64,000 nucleotides of DNA from Paenibacillus catalpae (GCF_900112695.1 NZ_FOMT01000001.1:1426001-1490000), one strand, 5' to 3'. Numbered from the stretch's first letter, positions 23,238 to 32,427 are shown. Translations and numbers: made by a program. Notes: a model not told the origin generated them from the letters alone.

Positions 23238-23888
23238 CTACTCATCTGGATGGTCCTCCAGACAATAGCCTAATCCGCGGTATGTTTTAATCCGTGACTC
23301 TCCAATCTTCTCTCTCAGTCTGCGAATATGAGTATCGACCGTACGGTCATCTCCCATATAGTCGAACCCCCAGACCTGATCCTGCAGCATTTTCCGTGTC
23401 ACAATCTGTCCTTTATTCTGAATCAAATATTTCATAAGCTGGAATTCCTTCGAGGTGGCCTGCAGATCCTCGCCGTTACGGAAAATTTTCTGGGCTTCCA
23501 TATCCACCATGAGATCGCCTGCATGCAATTGAGAAGACCCACTCGTCAGCTTGCATGCACGGGCAATCAGTACTTTCGGATCAAATGGCTTGCGTACATA
23601 TTCATCCGCACCTGCTTTTAAAGCATACCGTTCATCCTCCGGCTCGCCTTTGGCCGTCAGAAGCAGTACCTTGGTGCGGCTGACTTTCTTGATTTCCTTG
23701 CAGACCTCAACCCCGCTAATCTTCGGCATCCTCCAGTCCAGGACGGCTATATCGATCTGGTGTTCATAAAATAGCTCCAGAGCTTGTTCACCATCTCCGG
23801 CTGTCAGCACGCAATACCCTTCCTTACTAAAATAACGATTTAAATTTTGCAGCATCATCGGCTCATCAGCTGCCAACAGCAAGTTCAT
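23238..23888 (-). CDS. OmpR/PhoB-family response regulator (orphan)
   Basis: Response regulator of 216 residues: receiver domain (1-115) with acidic Asp8/Glu9, phospho-acceptor Asp51 (VLDWRMP), Thr in LLLTAKG and Lys in RKPFDP, then a winged-helix effector (about 120-212) ending TYRGLGYCLED. No histidine kinase is adjacent, so its partner is elsewhere. AAGG lies upstream of the ATG. Confidence 0.93.
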   Translation of the reverse strand: MNLLLAADEPMMLQNLNRYFSKEGYCVLTAGDGEQALELFYEHQIDIAVLDWRMPKISGVEVCKEIKKVSRTKVLLLTAKGEPEDERYALKAGADEYVRKPFDPKVLIARACKLTSGSSQLHAGDLMVDMEAQKIFRNGEDLQATSKEFQLMKYLIQNKGQIVTRKMLQDQVWGFDYMGDDRTVDTHIRRLREKIGESRIKTYRGLGYCLEDHPDE

Positions 23889-23977
23889 ACGTCACCAACC
23901 TTCTGTATTTCAGTTTTGCCAAATCAACAGCTTAGTTTTCTACAGTATAAAAAAAAGGTGAAGCCAATGCGATAAAA

Positions 23978-24010
23978 AAAAAGCTGGCTCCGATAAGGAA
24001 CCAGCTTTTT
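23978..24010 (-). terminator. intrinsic terminator of aldo/keto reductase
   Basis: AAAAAGCTGG..TCC and GGA..CCAGCTTTTT stem with A/T flanks; the minus strand ends in a T-run of nine. Confidence 0.85.
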
Positions 24011-24014
24011 AAGC

Positions 24015-24995
24015 TTATAATGCGCCAACAACCCGATGAGGAACGTACAGCTCTTCCAGGTACTTGATCTCATCCGCTGTTAACGTCACTTCTAGTGAAC
24101 CAATAGTCTCCTCAAGCTGAGCGATGCTCGTAACGCCAATAATGGGAGCAGTTACGGGAGCTTTTTGCAGCAGCCAAGCAAGGGCAACTTGTACGCGGGG
24201 AACGCCGCGTTTCTCCGCAATGACGGCTACACGGTCTGCGATTAAGCGATCCTGTTCCGCTGTTGCGTCATATTTCATCTTTTGTGCCTGGTCCGTTTCG
24301 GAGCGGCGTGTGACAACCGTCCAATCACGGACTAACCTGCCGGAAGCAAGCGGGCTGTAAGGAATGACGCCAATCTTCTCTTCCTTGCACAGCGGCATCA
24401 TCTCCCTCTCTTCCTCCCGGTACATGAGGTTAAGATGATTCTGCATCGCTGCAAACCGTGTCCAGCCATTCTGCTCCGCGACATGCAGCGCTTTCTGGAA
24501 TTGCCAGGCATACATGGCGGATGCCCCTATGTATCTTGCTTTCCCGGCTTTCACGACATCATGCAAGGCTTCCATCGTCTCTTCGATCGGGGTATTGTAA
24601 TCCCAGCGGTGAATCTGATACAGATCCACATAATCGGTGCCAAGACGTTTGAGACTATTGTCAATCTCGCTCATGATGGCTTTGCGGGAGAGACCGGCAC
24701 CGTTTGGTCCATCTTGCATGCGGAAAAACACTTTGGTGGCAATAACGATTTCATCCCGATTGGCGTAATCCTTTAATGCTCGTCCAACAATTTCTTCACT
24801 AGCTCCTGTAGAATATATATTCGCTGTATCGAAGAAATTGATACCCAAATCCAACGCCTTCTTAATAATAGGACGGCTATTCTCTTCATCAAGTATCCAC
24901 GGATGATTCCACCGCTCGACTTCACCAAAGCTCATGCAGCCAAGACAGAGACGGGAAACATCCAGACCTGTATTTCCAAGCTTTACATATTCCAT
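24015..24995 (-). CDS. aldo/keto reductase
   Basis: NADPH-dependent aldo/keto reductase of 326 residues, TIM barrel. Catalytic Asp in FDTANIYS, Tyr55-equivalent in the same segment, Lys in VIATKV and His in YQIHRWD are in order, followed by the cofactor-binding VIPYSPLASGRL and RRSETDQ. It is closest to the YakC/Tas-like group acting on aldehydes. The start is the ATG at 24995 with AGGGATC upstream; an upstream in-frame TTG would place the promoter inside the coding region. A MerR-type promoter suggests induction by reactive aldehydes. Confidence 0.94.
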   Translation of the reverse strand: MEYVKLGNTGLDVSRLCLGCMSFGEVERWNHPWILDEENSRPIIKKALDLGINFFDTANIYSTGASEEIVGRALKDYANRDEIVIATKVFFRMQDGPNGAGLSRKAIMSEIDNSLKRLGTDYVDLYQIHRWDYNTPIEETMEALHDVVKAGKARYIGASAMYAWQFQKALHVAEQNGWTRFAAMQNHLNLMYREEEREMMPLCKEEKIGVIPYSPLASGRLVRDWTVVTRRSETDQAQKMKYDATAEQDRLIADRVAVIAEKRGVPRVQVALAWLLQKAPVTAPIIGVTSIAQLEETIGSLEVTLTADEIKYLEELYVPHRVVGAL

Positions 24996-25029
24996 TTGAT
25001 AGATCCCTACTTTCCGTTTGATAAGTTCT

Positions 25030-25060
25030 ATTATCTCATCTGGAGTTAACTCCAGGTCAA
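25030..25060 (-). promoter_or_regulatory. MerR-type promoter with 19-bp spacer
   Basis: Minus-strand TTGACC (25055-25060), 19-bp spacer, GATAAT (25030-25035), with the 16-bp perfect palindrome CTGGAGTTAACTCCAG (25040-25055) filling the spacer. Over-long spacers with a central dyad are the hallmark of MerR-activated promoters; the CTTGAC...GAGTTAACTC pattern resembles sites of the aldehyde-sensing AdhR/YyaN group. No merR gene is nearby. Confidence 0.75.
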
Positions 25061-25079
25061 GTGATTTTAGTGGCGCAAA

Positions 25080-25112
25080 CAAAAAAAGCCGCGGTTTACG
25101 CGACTTTTTGTT
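25080..25112 (-). terminator. intrinsic terminator of repeat-protein gene
   Basis: Stem AAAGTCGCG/CGCGGCTTT with minus-strand TTTTTTTG. The 18-mer at 25090-25107 is repeated exactly at 52184-52201 in another terminator. Confidence 0.85.
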
Positions 25113-25123
25113 TGATGACGATG

Positions 25124-26161
25124 CTACTTTTTCAGAACAACATCGATTTTATTATCGATAAATTTATCAATCTTCTTCAGCAATTCTTGTTTTTGCTTGT
25201 CTGCTTGTTCTTGTGTTAATTGTTTGCTGGCCACAAATTTAGTCGATTGAGCATCCAAATCTGCTCTTATGGCATCAATCAATTGTTGACGAGATATTCC
25301 TTCAGCAGCAGCGATTTCTGCAAACGACTTGCCCGCATTCATTTGTTCAACGAGTGCTTCCTTATCAAGGTTAAGCATTGTGATCACAACTTTAACATTC
25401 AAGTTTAGTCCCATGTTTTTCTGTTGCTGAGACAGCGGTGTTTTGAAAATACGTTCAGACTCCATGGCCACTTTCTTCTTTACGTTGCTCATTTCCTCTT
25501 CGGTCAACTGCTTGTTTTCGAACGAAGCAAGCATTTTCTCGGTTTGTTCGTCTATTAAAGGCTGAATTGGAATTCCTTTCTCCTTGGCGATGTCTGCGAG
25601 CGACTTGCCCTCTTTGACCGCTTGCTCATAAGCCGCGTCGTCCAAACCAAGCTTTGCCCCAAGAGCAGGGAAATTAAGCTTTATTTCAATGCCATTTGCT
25701 TGTTTCTTTTTCTCCATAGCTGCTTTTAATTCTTTCGAGATTAGTTGATCGGAAAGCGGCGTATCAAAGATGTGTTGAGCCTCCATCGCTACTTTTTTCT
25801 GAACGTCGCCCATTTCCTCTTCCGTAAACTGCTTATCATCGAACATCGCAAGCAGCTGCCGCGTCAGATCGTCAAGCAAAGACTGAGTAGCGATCCCTTT
25901 CTCTTTCGCAATGTCGGCAAAGGACTTGCCATCTTTTATCGCTTGTTGGAATGCGGCTTCATCCAAACCAAGTTTGGCAGCAAATGCCTGCAGATCAAGC
26001 TTGTCTTCCTTTCCAACTACATGTTTGGTTTCCTTGACCGGTAAAATCACCTCATTCTTCTCCGTGCCTTTGGATCCAATGCCGTCAGATGCAAAAGCGG
26101 ATGCTGGTATAACGACAGCCAGCGCGAGTGCTGCTCCTGCCAGTTTCCATTTCTTGTCCAT
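25124..26161 (-). CDS. secreted protein with three ~85-residue repeats
   Basis: Protein of 345 residues with a classical signal peptide (KKW, hydrophobic core, cleavage likely after ASAFA, residue 24). Three tandem repeats follow at about 55-137, 160-245 and 255-337. Each has the core AKLGLDxAAxxQAxKxGKSxADIAKEKGI (quoted in parts: AKLGLD, GKS.ADIAKEKGI), then a helix with KQLTEEE and a KKKVAMEx(3)IFxTPLS end. The repeats are helical and Lys/Glu/Gln-rich; the third is the most divergent. The function is unknown. It lies 42 nt after the histidine kinase gene, so it belongs to the same operon and may be either an output or a periplasmic-face sensor partner. Confidence 0.8.
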   Translation of the reverse strand: MDKKWKLAGAALALAVVIPASAFASDGIGSKGTEKNEVILPVKETKHVVGKEDKLDLQAFAAKLGLDEAAFQQAIKDGKSFADIAKEKGIATQSLLDDLTRQLLAMFDDKQFTEEEMGDVQKKVAMEAQHIFDTPLSDQLISKELKAAMEKKKQANGIEIKLNFPALGAKLGLDDAAYEQAVKEGKSLADIAKEKGIPIQPLIDEQTEKMLASFENKQLTEEEMSNVKKKVAMESERIFKTPLSQQQKNMGLNLNVKVVITMLNLDKEALVEQMNAGKSFAEIAAAEGISRQQLIDAIRADLDAQSTKFVASKQLTQEQADKQKQELLKKIDKFIDNKIDVVLKK

Positions 26162-26203
26162 GTCTTCTACCTTCCTAACTAAGTAAATTCCGTCTGATGA
26201 CGG

Positions 26204-27565
26204 TTACAGGTTCGACTTTACCGTGACATTCTGAAAAGAGTCTGAAACATTCGGAAGCGTGATTCGAAATGTTGTTCCAGCTCCCAGCTTGCTCGTAACC
26301 TGGATTTCTCCCTGGTGAGACTGAATGATTTGTTTCGCAATTGCAAGCCCTAACCCTGTGCCTTCCGATCGTCGTGAACGAGCCTGATCCATGCGGTAAA
26401 AACGCTCGAAGATATGAGGTAAATGCTGCTCCGATATACCGATACCCGTATCTGTAACGTTTATCGTTGCTACCTTCATATCGGAATAGACGGAGAACTC
26501 AACCCTCCCGCCCGACCGGTTGTATTGTATGGCGTTGTCCGCCAATAGGAATACGAGCTGCCGAATGCGCACTTCATCACCGTACATATCAACGTTAGAT
26601 GAAATGCTATTGGTCTCCATGCGAAGCTCAACCTGTTTCGATTGTGCGAACGGTTCCAATTGTTCAATTACTTGCATAACCGTATGATTCAATGAAAATG
26701 GCGCTTTGATCAACTCGAGCCTACCATTATCGCTGCGTGCTAACGTTAGCAAATTATCAACCAGCCGCATCAATTGATGAATTTCTCTTTCCGTCTTCCC
26801 CAGTACCTTTCGGTAATATTCAGGCAATACTTCTTTTTGCTCGTTCAAGACCTCCACGGAAGATAATAATATGCTGAGCGGAGTCCTTAACTCATGAGAT
26901 GCATCGGATGTGAATTGTTCCTGCCGCCTGTATGCTTCCGAGATTGGCACCATTGCCCTTCCTGCAAGCATATAGCCGGCCCCGCCTCCTGCAAGCAGCA
27001 TGACACAGGCAAATCCGATAAACGCCCACCTTAACTTCATGATAAGTTCGATGTCATTCGTTACCTCTTGGCCCACGAAAATATGGTATTTCTCCTTAGT
27101 GACCGATTGGATCTCAATTCCACCGATACGAAACGTTCTTCCTCCCGCATTTACGTTATGATACTTCCCATTTGGCTCCTTCATCAAACTTGGATACAAT
27201 GCGTTCATTGGAAATTGAGAGTAGAGAACTTCACCTTTTACTGCTGCTGGAGACTGTAGAATGATCTCTTTGCTGGCATTAAGTACCCACGACATTTGAT
27301 TTAATTGCAGTCCTTGCGGAACAAAGGAAGTGTTTTTTTTATCGAATTCCATTGAAGGATCGAGCAGATAGACTACCTTTGGAGAGTCGATCAGAGCCTG
27401 AAGATCACTGGCGTATTGTCTGCGAAGTGAAGTTAATTGGTTATTCTCCGAAGTCTCCAGAATATATTGCACCATCCAAAGCGAAAAAATGGCTGAAGCG
27501 GCCAAAATCACCCCTACCGTTAATGAAAACTGCCAGGTTAACCGGCTTCGCGTTCGTTCAAACAT
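26204..27565 (-). CDS. sensor histidine kinase
   Basis: Membrane sensor kinase of about 453 residues: helix 1 (about 12-35), an extracellular domain of about 145 residues, helix 2 (about 180-200), then HisKA with the phospho-acceptor in SDASHELRTPLS and an HATPase domain with DNAIQYN, DTGIGI and RRSEGTGLGLAI. No obvious HAMP domain separates helix 2 from HisKA. The start is the ATG at 27565 with GGAGG 5 nt upstream; it overlaps the response regulator stop by 8 nt, so expression is coupled. The signal is unknown. Confidence 0.94.
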   Translation of the reverse strand: MFERTRSRLTWQFSLTVGVILAASAIFSLWMVQYILETSENNQLTSLRRQYASDLQALIDSPKVVYLLDPSMEFDKKNTSFVPQGLQLNQMSWVLNASKEIILQSPAAVKGEVLYSQFPMNALYPSLMKEPNGKYHNVNAGGRTFRIGGIEIQSVTKEKYHIFVGQEVTNDIELIMKLRWAFIGFACVMLLAGGGAGYMLAGRAMVPISEAYRRQEQFTSDASHELRTPLSILLSSVEVLNEQKEVLPEYYRKVLGKTEREIHQLMRLVDNLLTLARSDNGRLELIKAPFSLNHTVMQVIEQLEPFAQSKQVELRMETNSISSNVDMYGDEVRIRQLVFLLADNAIQYNRSGGRVEFSVYSDMKVATINVTDTGIGISEQHLPHIFERFYRMDQARSRRSEGTGLGLAIAKQIIQSHQGEIQVTSKLGAGTTFRITLPNVSDSFQNVTVKSNL

Positions 27566-28250
27566 CAGGTCCTCCGCCATTCGTCAGGAGTCGATAACCA
27601 GCGCCGTATACGCTCTGAATATATTTGCTCGAATAAGGTCCGTCTACTTTTTTACGCAGCAATTTCACAGTGGAATCAACTGTATTAAGCGTCACTTCAG
27701 CTCCAATGCCCCACACTTGGTCCAGCAACTGATCTCTGGTAAGAACTTGTCCAGCATGCCGCATAAGGCAAACGAGCAATTGAAATTCTCTTCTGTTGAG
27801 TGAGATAACGTCTTCTCCTCGTGATACTTCGTAACGGTACAAATGAACCTTTAAATCCCCTGCCTGTATGACATCGGACCGAATGCCTCTTTCTTGGCGT
27901 CTGAACAAGGCAATAAGCCTTGCTTCAAGCTCTTCGAAGGCAAACGGTTTAATCATATAATCATCGGCACCCGCACTTAAACCCGCGACCCGATCTTTGA
28001 CAGCATCTCTAGCTGTTAGCAGCAAAACTGGAGTATGGTCATTCTGATTCCGTGCTTCCCGAGTCAACTCCATCCCCGAGGCTCCAGGGAGCATCCAGTC
28101 AAATATGTAAACATCATATCGCCCCGACTCCATCGCTTGTCTCGCTTCGTTCCCATTCTTTAGCCAATCTACGACATGAAATCGACGCACCAGTTGATGT
28201 TCTGTCAGTTCTCCTAACGTCTCGTCGTCTTCGACAAGCAAAATTCTCAT
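27558..28250 (-). CDS. OmpR-family response regulator
   Basis: Response regulator of 230 residues: acidic cluster Glu7-Asp8-Asp9, phospho-acceptor Asp51 (IFDWMLPG), Thr in LLLTARD and Lys in MIKPF, then a winged helix ending SVYGAGYRLL. First gene of a three-gene unit: regulator, kinase, secreted repeat protein. Regulation of this operon by the regulator itself is plausible but no repeat pair was found upstream. Confidence 0.95.
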   Translation of the reverse strand: MRILLVEDDETLGELTEHQLVRRFHVVDWLKNGNEARQAMESGRYDVYIFDWMLPGASGMELTREARNQNDHTPVLLLTARDAVKDRVAGLSAGADDYMIKPFAFEELEARLIALFRRQERGIRSDVIQAGDLKVHLYRYEVSRGEDVISLNRREFQLLVCLMRHAGQVLTRDQLLDQVWGIGAEVTLNTVDSTVKLLRKKVDGPYSSKYIQSVYGAGYRLLTNGGGPDV

Positions 28251-28440
28251 ATGTGAATTACCCTCCGTTATTAATAGAACCCGTTCATTTTATATTTTCA
28301 AAAAAAAGCACATTTTGCTTTGTTCATTATAATTCGCAAATATGAAATCACTATGAAACGAAGCATTCAATTAGCTTGTTCGCATGCTTTTCCAATCGAT
28401 GAATACACTTAAGTATTCGAGCGATTTTCAGGAGGAAAGT

Positions 28441-29988
28441 ATGTCACAACCTAAATCTTCATTCGTTAAAGGTACGTTGGTTCTGTCGGCTGCCGCTTTC
28501 ATCAACCGGATTCTGGGTTTCATCAGCGGCATGTACATCGCCCGCGCTCTCGGAGCGGAAGGCATCGGACTGTTAATGATGGCTCATCCTCTAGTTCCGC
28601 TGGTCATTACCATCACGGAGCTGGGACTGCCTGTTGCTATCTCCAAGCTGGTCGCTGAAGCGAATGAACAAGGTGACCGGGCAAAAATCAGGCGGATATT
28701 GCATATATCTCTCGCCATTACATCCGTATTAAGCATCTCGCTCACCACGTTCTCGCTGCTTGGCTCCGAGTGGATCGCCTCCATCCTGCTAAGCGATCAG
28801 AGAGCCTATTATGCGATGCTGGCGATTACTCCAATTGCGCCAATTGTAGCCATCTCGGCCGTGCTCAAAGGCTATTTCCGGGGCATGCAGCAGATGAAGG
28901 CCATCGCAGCATCCGATGTGCTTGAACATACGGTACAGATTGCGTGCGTTTTGGCTCTCGTACATCTCCTACTCCCTTATGGCGTAGCCTATGCGGCTGC
29001 CGGCGCGATGGCCGCCTCCGTCGTAAGCGAAGTCATCAGCCTGCTCTTTCTCGCTGCCAGCTACAAGCTGTACGGAGAACGTAAAGAGGCGGGCGAAACG
29101 TGGAAAAGCCATCTGAAGCATGGAAGAAGCACGCTTACCGAACTTCTTAATCTCGGGCTGCCAACCGCTGGCCAAGGTGTCTTTCATTCGCTGTACAGCG
29201 CGTTCCAGCCACTGCTTATCACGTCCAGTCTGGCTCTCGCCGGCATCAGCACGGCTATGGCAACGAAGCAGTTCGGCTTACTGGCCGGGTATACCTTTCC
29301 GCTTCTGTTCATGCCAAGCTTTATTACGAATTCTCTGTCTACCGCACTTGTCCCTGCGATTAGTGAAGCGGCAGTCAGCAAGAATAGTCTGCTTATCCAT
29401 GAACGCATGAATCAGGCGATGATGGTTGGACTCTTAATCGGCGCACCTGCTACCATCATCTTATTTCAATGGGCTACGCCGCTCACTTCGGTCATCTATG
29501 ACGCTCCCGATGCCGGGATGCTGCTTCAAATATTAGCTCCCATGTTCTTCTTTCATTACTTTGATGCTCCGCTGCACGCCATCCTTCTTGGACTTGGCCG
29601 GACCAATGCAGCATTGTGGAACTTTGTCATCTCCACTGCCTTCAAAGCTGTCTCGATCTTTGTATTTGGCAGTCAGTTTGGTATCGTTGGCGTGGCCTTT
29701 GGCATCGGAATCGGGATGGTCCTTCAGATGCTGCTTAACTTTTTCTCCATTTCAAGCTCGATCGGTTTTTACTGGCGGGTTGAGCCTTATATCAAGGTTG
29801 GATTATGCATGGTTCTGATGGCATTATGCGGACGATGGACCATGCATTATTTCACCAGTCTGGAATGGCCGATGGCTTGGAGTATGGTTGCTTCGATAAC
29901 CGTATCGCTGCTGTTTTACATCTGTACATTGATGTTAACGAACACGGTAAATTGGAGGAGCTTTCGGCGTACGATTCCAACATCATAG
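28441..29988 (+). CDS. SpoVB-like MOP-family flippase
   Basis: Polysaccharide/lipid-linked precursor flippase of the MOP superfamily, 515 residues with about 14 helices. The start SFVKGTLVLSAAAFINRILGF is the family's typical N-terminal helix, followed by GLLMMAHPLVPL and TELGLPVAISKLVAE, hallmarks of the SpoVB/YtgP group involved in peptidoglycan export during sporulation. AGGAGG lies 6 nt upstream of the ATG at 28441; an in-frame start at 28384 has none. It is monocistronic with a terminator. Several SpoVB-like paralogues usually exist in Paenibacillus, so the spoVB name is not assigned. Confidence 0.88.
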   Translation: MSQPKSSFVKGTLVLSAAAFINRILGFISGMYIARALGAEGIGLLMMAHPLVPLVITITELGLPVAISKLVAEANEQGDRAKIRRILHISLAITSVLSISLTTFSLLGSEWIASILLSDQRAYYAMLAITPIAPIVAISAVLKGYFRGMQQMKAIAASDVLEHTVQIACVLALVHLLLPYGVAYAAAGAMAASVVSEVISLLFLAASYKLYGERKEAGETWKSHLKHGRSTLTELLNLGLPTAGQGVFHSLYSAFQPLLITSSLALAGISTAMATKQFGLLAGYTFPLLFMPSFITNSLSTALVPAISEAAVSKNSLLIHERMNQAMMVGLLIGAPATIILFQWATPLTSVIYDAPDAGMLLQILAPMFFFHYFDAPLHAILLGLGRTNAALWNFVISTAFKAVSIFVFGSQFGIVGVAFGIGIGMVLQMLLNFFSISSSIGFYWRVEPYIKVGLCMVLMALCGRWTMHYFTSLEWPMAWSMVASITVSLLFYICTLMLTNTVNWRSFRRTIPTS

Positions 29989-30000
29989 TACAAAAATAAC

Positions 30001-30040
30001 AAACGCCAATCCCCGACCTCGGTGTCAGGAATTGGCGTTT
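30001..30040. terminator. bidirectional terminator, perfect 10-bp stem
   Basis: Arms AAACGCCAAT and ATTGGCGTTT between the convergent flippase and MFS genes; T-rich on both exits. Confidence 0.85.
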
Positions 30041-30055
30041 GGTTTGTATTAAGTA

Positions 30056-31294
30056 TTAAATAATTTCTTTCCGTTTGGACAAAAGAATATAAAGAATAAG
30101 TCCGGTAATGGAACATAACGCCGCGCATAAACCGATAAATCCGTAACCGGCCTGAAGCCCGCGCAGCAAGCCTGTTTGTGTATCTTCCCCAACGATATGT
30201 TTTACGAGTTCAATGACGCCGCCAATCAAATAGTTGCCGATAACGCTGCCTAATCCCATCAAGGTAACCGTAAAGGTAATCGCCGTATCGCTCCCCTTCG
30301 GGTAACGCTTGGCGATAAACGCCATAACGGTCGGATAGATCATGGCGATGCCAATGCCGGATGCCGCAAACAGGAACGCAACCTGCTCTCCTCCGGCGAT
30401 TGCAGCAAATGTACAAATCGCAGAGAAGCCCGAGAACAGGATCAGTGATAGGACAAAGCCTATTTTATCCGTGAGTGGTCCAAGTAAAAGCCGTGCCAGA
30501 GCAAAGCATAAGAAGAAAATGGACAACATTCCGGAAGCCTTTACCGTATCCCAGTCATAGGCTTTCTCCAGGAAGTTAACGAGCCACCCTCCTACCGCCA
30601 ATTCGGATACAACGCCAAATGTAAGTACACAGATCATTAACCACAATACTTTGTCCTTCAGCAATGTTTTGAAGGGAACTCGGTCTTCATGTGAGATGTC
30701 ATCTCCCGGGAAAGAACTAAACATCGCGATGACGATTGGAATGACGGATAATAACAGCATCGCAAGATACATCCCACGCCAATCGAGCGTATGTCCGCCA
30801 ATCGTCACTTTCATCAACCCGGTTGCGATAAGCGGTGCAATGGTTGAACTCAAGCCATAAAAGCCATGAGTCATATTCATCATCGTTCCGGTATTTCGAA
30901 CAAAGATCCGTGCGCTTAGAATGGCTAAGCCAATCTCCAGCATCCCGTTGCCAATATACATGAGGAAATAGGAGGCCGAGAACATGGCGTAATAATGGGA
31001 GTAGAAGATGATAATTCCCGATCCCGCCATGGATGCGAAGGCGGCGACCGTCACCCACTTGATCCCCCATATTCTGGTCAAATACGCCGTGAACGAACAA
31101 GCAATCAAGTATCCCAATGCATTCAAGGATAACAAGGTCCCAAGTTGTGATTCATTCAGCATAAAATCGAATTGGATGCGCGGAATCGCCGGACCTTTAA
31201 TATTTTCCGAGAACCCAAAAATGATAAAGCCTATAAAGATGGTTGCCAACTGCATGGCGTAAATCTTGTTCATCTTGCCTTTACTATTCTCCAC
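30056..31294 (-). CDS. MFS transporter, sugar-type (FucP/GlcP-like)
   Basis: Major facilitator with 412 residues and 12 predicted helices. SENIKGPAIPRIQFDF in helix 1, LGTLLSLNALGYLIAC and the GNGMLEIGLA motif resemble proton/sugar symporters of the FucP/GlcP-like group rather than drug exporters. The start is GTG at 31294 after GGGAG; the ATG at 31276 is an alternative. It lies 20 nt downstream of a ROK-family regulator and shares its operator-controlled promoter, so it probably imports the sugar sensed by that regulator. Confidence 0.87.
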   Translation of the reverse strand: MENSKGKMNKIYAMQLATIFIGFIIFGFSENIKGPAIPRIQFDFMLNESQLGTLLSLNALGYLIACSFTAYLTRIWGIKWVTVAAFASMAGSGIIIFYSHYYAMFSASYFLMYIGNGMLEIGLAILSARIFVRNTGTMMNMTHGFYGLSSTIAPLIATGLMKVTIGGHTLDWRGMYLAMLLLSVIPIVIAMFSSFPGDDISHEDRVPFKTLLKDKVLWLMICVLTFGVVSELAVGGWLVNFLEKAYDWDTVKASGMLSIFFLCFALARLLLGPLTDKIGFVLSLILFSGFSAICTFAAIAGGEQVAFLFAASGIGIAMIYPTVMAFIAKRYPKGSDTAITFTVTLMGLGSVIGNYLIGGVIELVKHIVGEDTQTGLLRGLQAGYGFIGLCAALCSITGLILYILLSKRKEII

Positions 31295-31314
31295 TTCTGT
31301 CTGCTCCCAACTCT

Positions 31315-32343
31315 CTATCTTTTCTCAATGACCTGCAGCCGGTAAGTCAAGCTTTCCAGGGTTGCCGTCACCATGCCTTTCATGTACTCCCGTAAGATGT
31401 CATTCTGAACCATCAGCTCAGGCATATGCTCTTCGGGTATATCCTTCAAGCATCCTTTATACAGTTGTTGCAGCTGAGATTCGTGTGGCAGCTCACCTGT
31501 AATGGCAATAGCAACCGGATTAATAATGGCAATAATGGAGGCTAATGTTTGAACCGCAAGCTTAACAAAGCCTTCTTCCGTATGCAGCTGCCGCAGCTGC
31601 TCCTCGCGGGTTATGCCAAAAGGCAGGAAGGAAACCTCGCCTCCAAACGTCGTATTGCCGGTCAATATACGTCCGTCCACAATAAATCCCGCACCCGGAA
31701 AATGATTTTTGGGAAAGGTTACAACGGCAAAGGTCTTATCTTCTTCAAAGTTCTGAAGATGATAAAAGCCGTAGACCGTCATATTCATATCGTTCTCAAT
31801 CGTAACCGGTATCTCATACTTCTCTTCCATAAGAGGTCCAAGCGCCTGCCCGGCCAGATCCGGAACATCACAAACCCCGATTATGCCCTGATGCACAACG
31901 CCGGGTATCCCGATTCCAATGGCTTGCACATTTTCGTTCCGGCTTATCAAGCCATCTATGAGTTGGTCGACGGCATCCACATCAATAAACGGCAGCTCAA
32001 TCGAGGCTTCATGGATCGTATTGCCGATCAGATTCACGATGCTGTAGGTAATCGAATGAATGCCGCCTTCTGTTCGGACAAGCAAACAGATCGCGCAGCC
32101 GAAGTTTTCATTATACTTATATTGCTTCGCCGGCCGTCCTCCGCTGGTCTTATCGGGTTCAAGCTCAATAATTTCGCCATTTACAAGAAGTTCATTCAGA
32201 ATCGTGCCGCATGTAGCAACGCTAAGCTTGGTCAGATTCGCAATCGATGCTTTGGTGCAGATGCTCTGTGCTTTTAACGTGTTCTTAACAAGCTCAACAT
32301 TCATTTTCTTGACGTGAACGGTGTTATGAGTGTGGGACGACAT
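31315..32343 (-). CDS. ROK-family transcriptional regulator
   Basis: XylR/NagC-type ROK repressor of 342 residues. An N-terminal helix-turn-helix (about 16-60; ICTKASIANLTKLSVATCGTILNEL in parts) is followed by a kinase-like ROK fold with GIGIPGVV and GGEVSFLP. The usual ROK zinc motif CxCGxxGCxE is missing, and glucokinase activity is unlikely. It is the first gene of an operon with the MFS transporter. A perfect 11-bp inverted repeat at the transcription start is its probable autoregulatory site. Confidence 0.92.
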   Translation of the reverse strand: MSSHTHNTVHVKKMNVELVKNTLKAQSICTKASIANLTKLSVATCGTILNELLVNGEIIELEPDKTSGGRPAKQYKYNENFGCAICLLVRTEGGIHSITYSIVNLIGNTIHEASIELPFIDVDAVDQLIDGLISRNENVQAIGIGIPGVVHQGIIGVCDVPDLAGQALGPLMEEKYEIPVTIENDMNMTVYGFYHLQNFEEDKTFAVVTFPKNHFPGAGFIVDGRILTGNTTFGGEVSFLPFGITREEQLRQLHTEEGFVKLAVQTLASIIAIINPVAIAITGELPHESQLQQLYKGCLKDIPEEHMPELMVQNDILREYMKGMVTATLESLTYRLQVIEKR

Positions 32344-32364
32344 ACTTCGCTCCTTTATTATGAC

Positions 32365-32389
32365 ACTTATTAAAACTATTTTAATAAGT
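32365..32389 (-). promoter_or_regulatory. ROK operator
   Basis: Perfect inverted repeat with arms ACTTATTAAAA and TTTTAATAAGT separated by 3 bp, starting 3 bp downstream of the -10. The size, AT content and position match XylR-type ROK operators. Confidence 0.8.
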
Positions 32390-32392
32390 CAG

Positions 32393-32421
32393 AGTATACG
32401 GCTCTCTAATCGAATAGTCAA
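32393..32421 (-). promoter_or_regulatory. promoter of ROK-MFS operon
   Basis: Minus-strand TTGACT (32416-32421), 17-bp spacer, TATACT (32393-32398), directly upstream of the operator. Confidence 0.8.
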
Positions 32422-32427
32422 CATGAA

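Noticed and set aside
24996..25082. 29-residue N-terminal extension of the aldo/keto reductase
   Set aside because: The extension would cover the MerR-type promoter and begin inside the upstream terminator; the ATG at 24995 matches family length.
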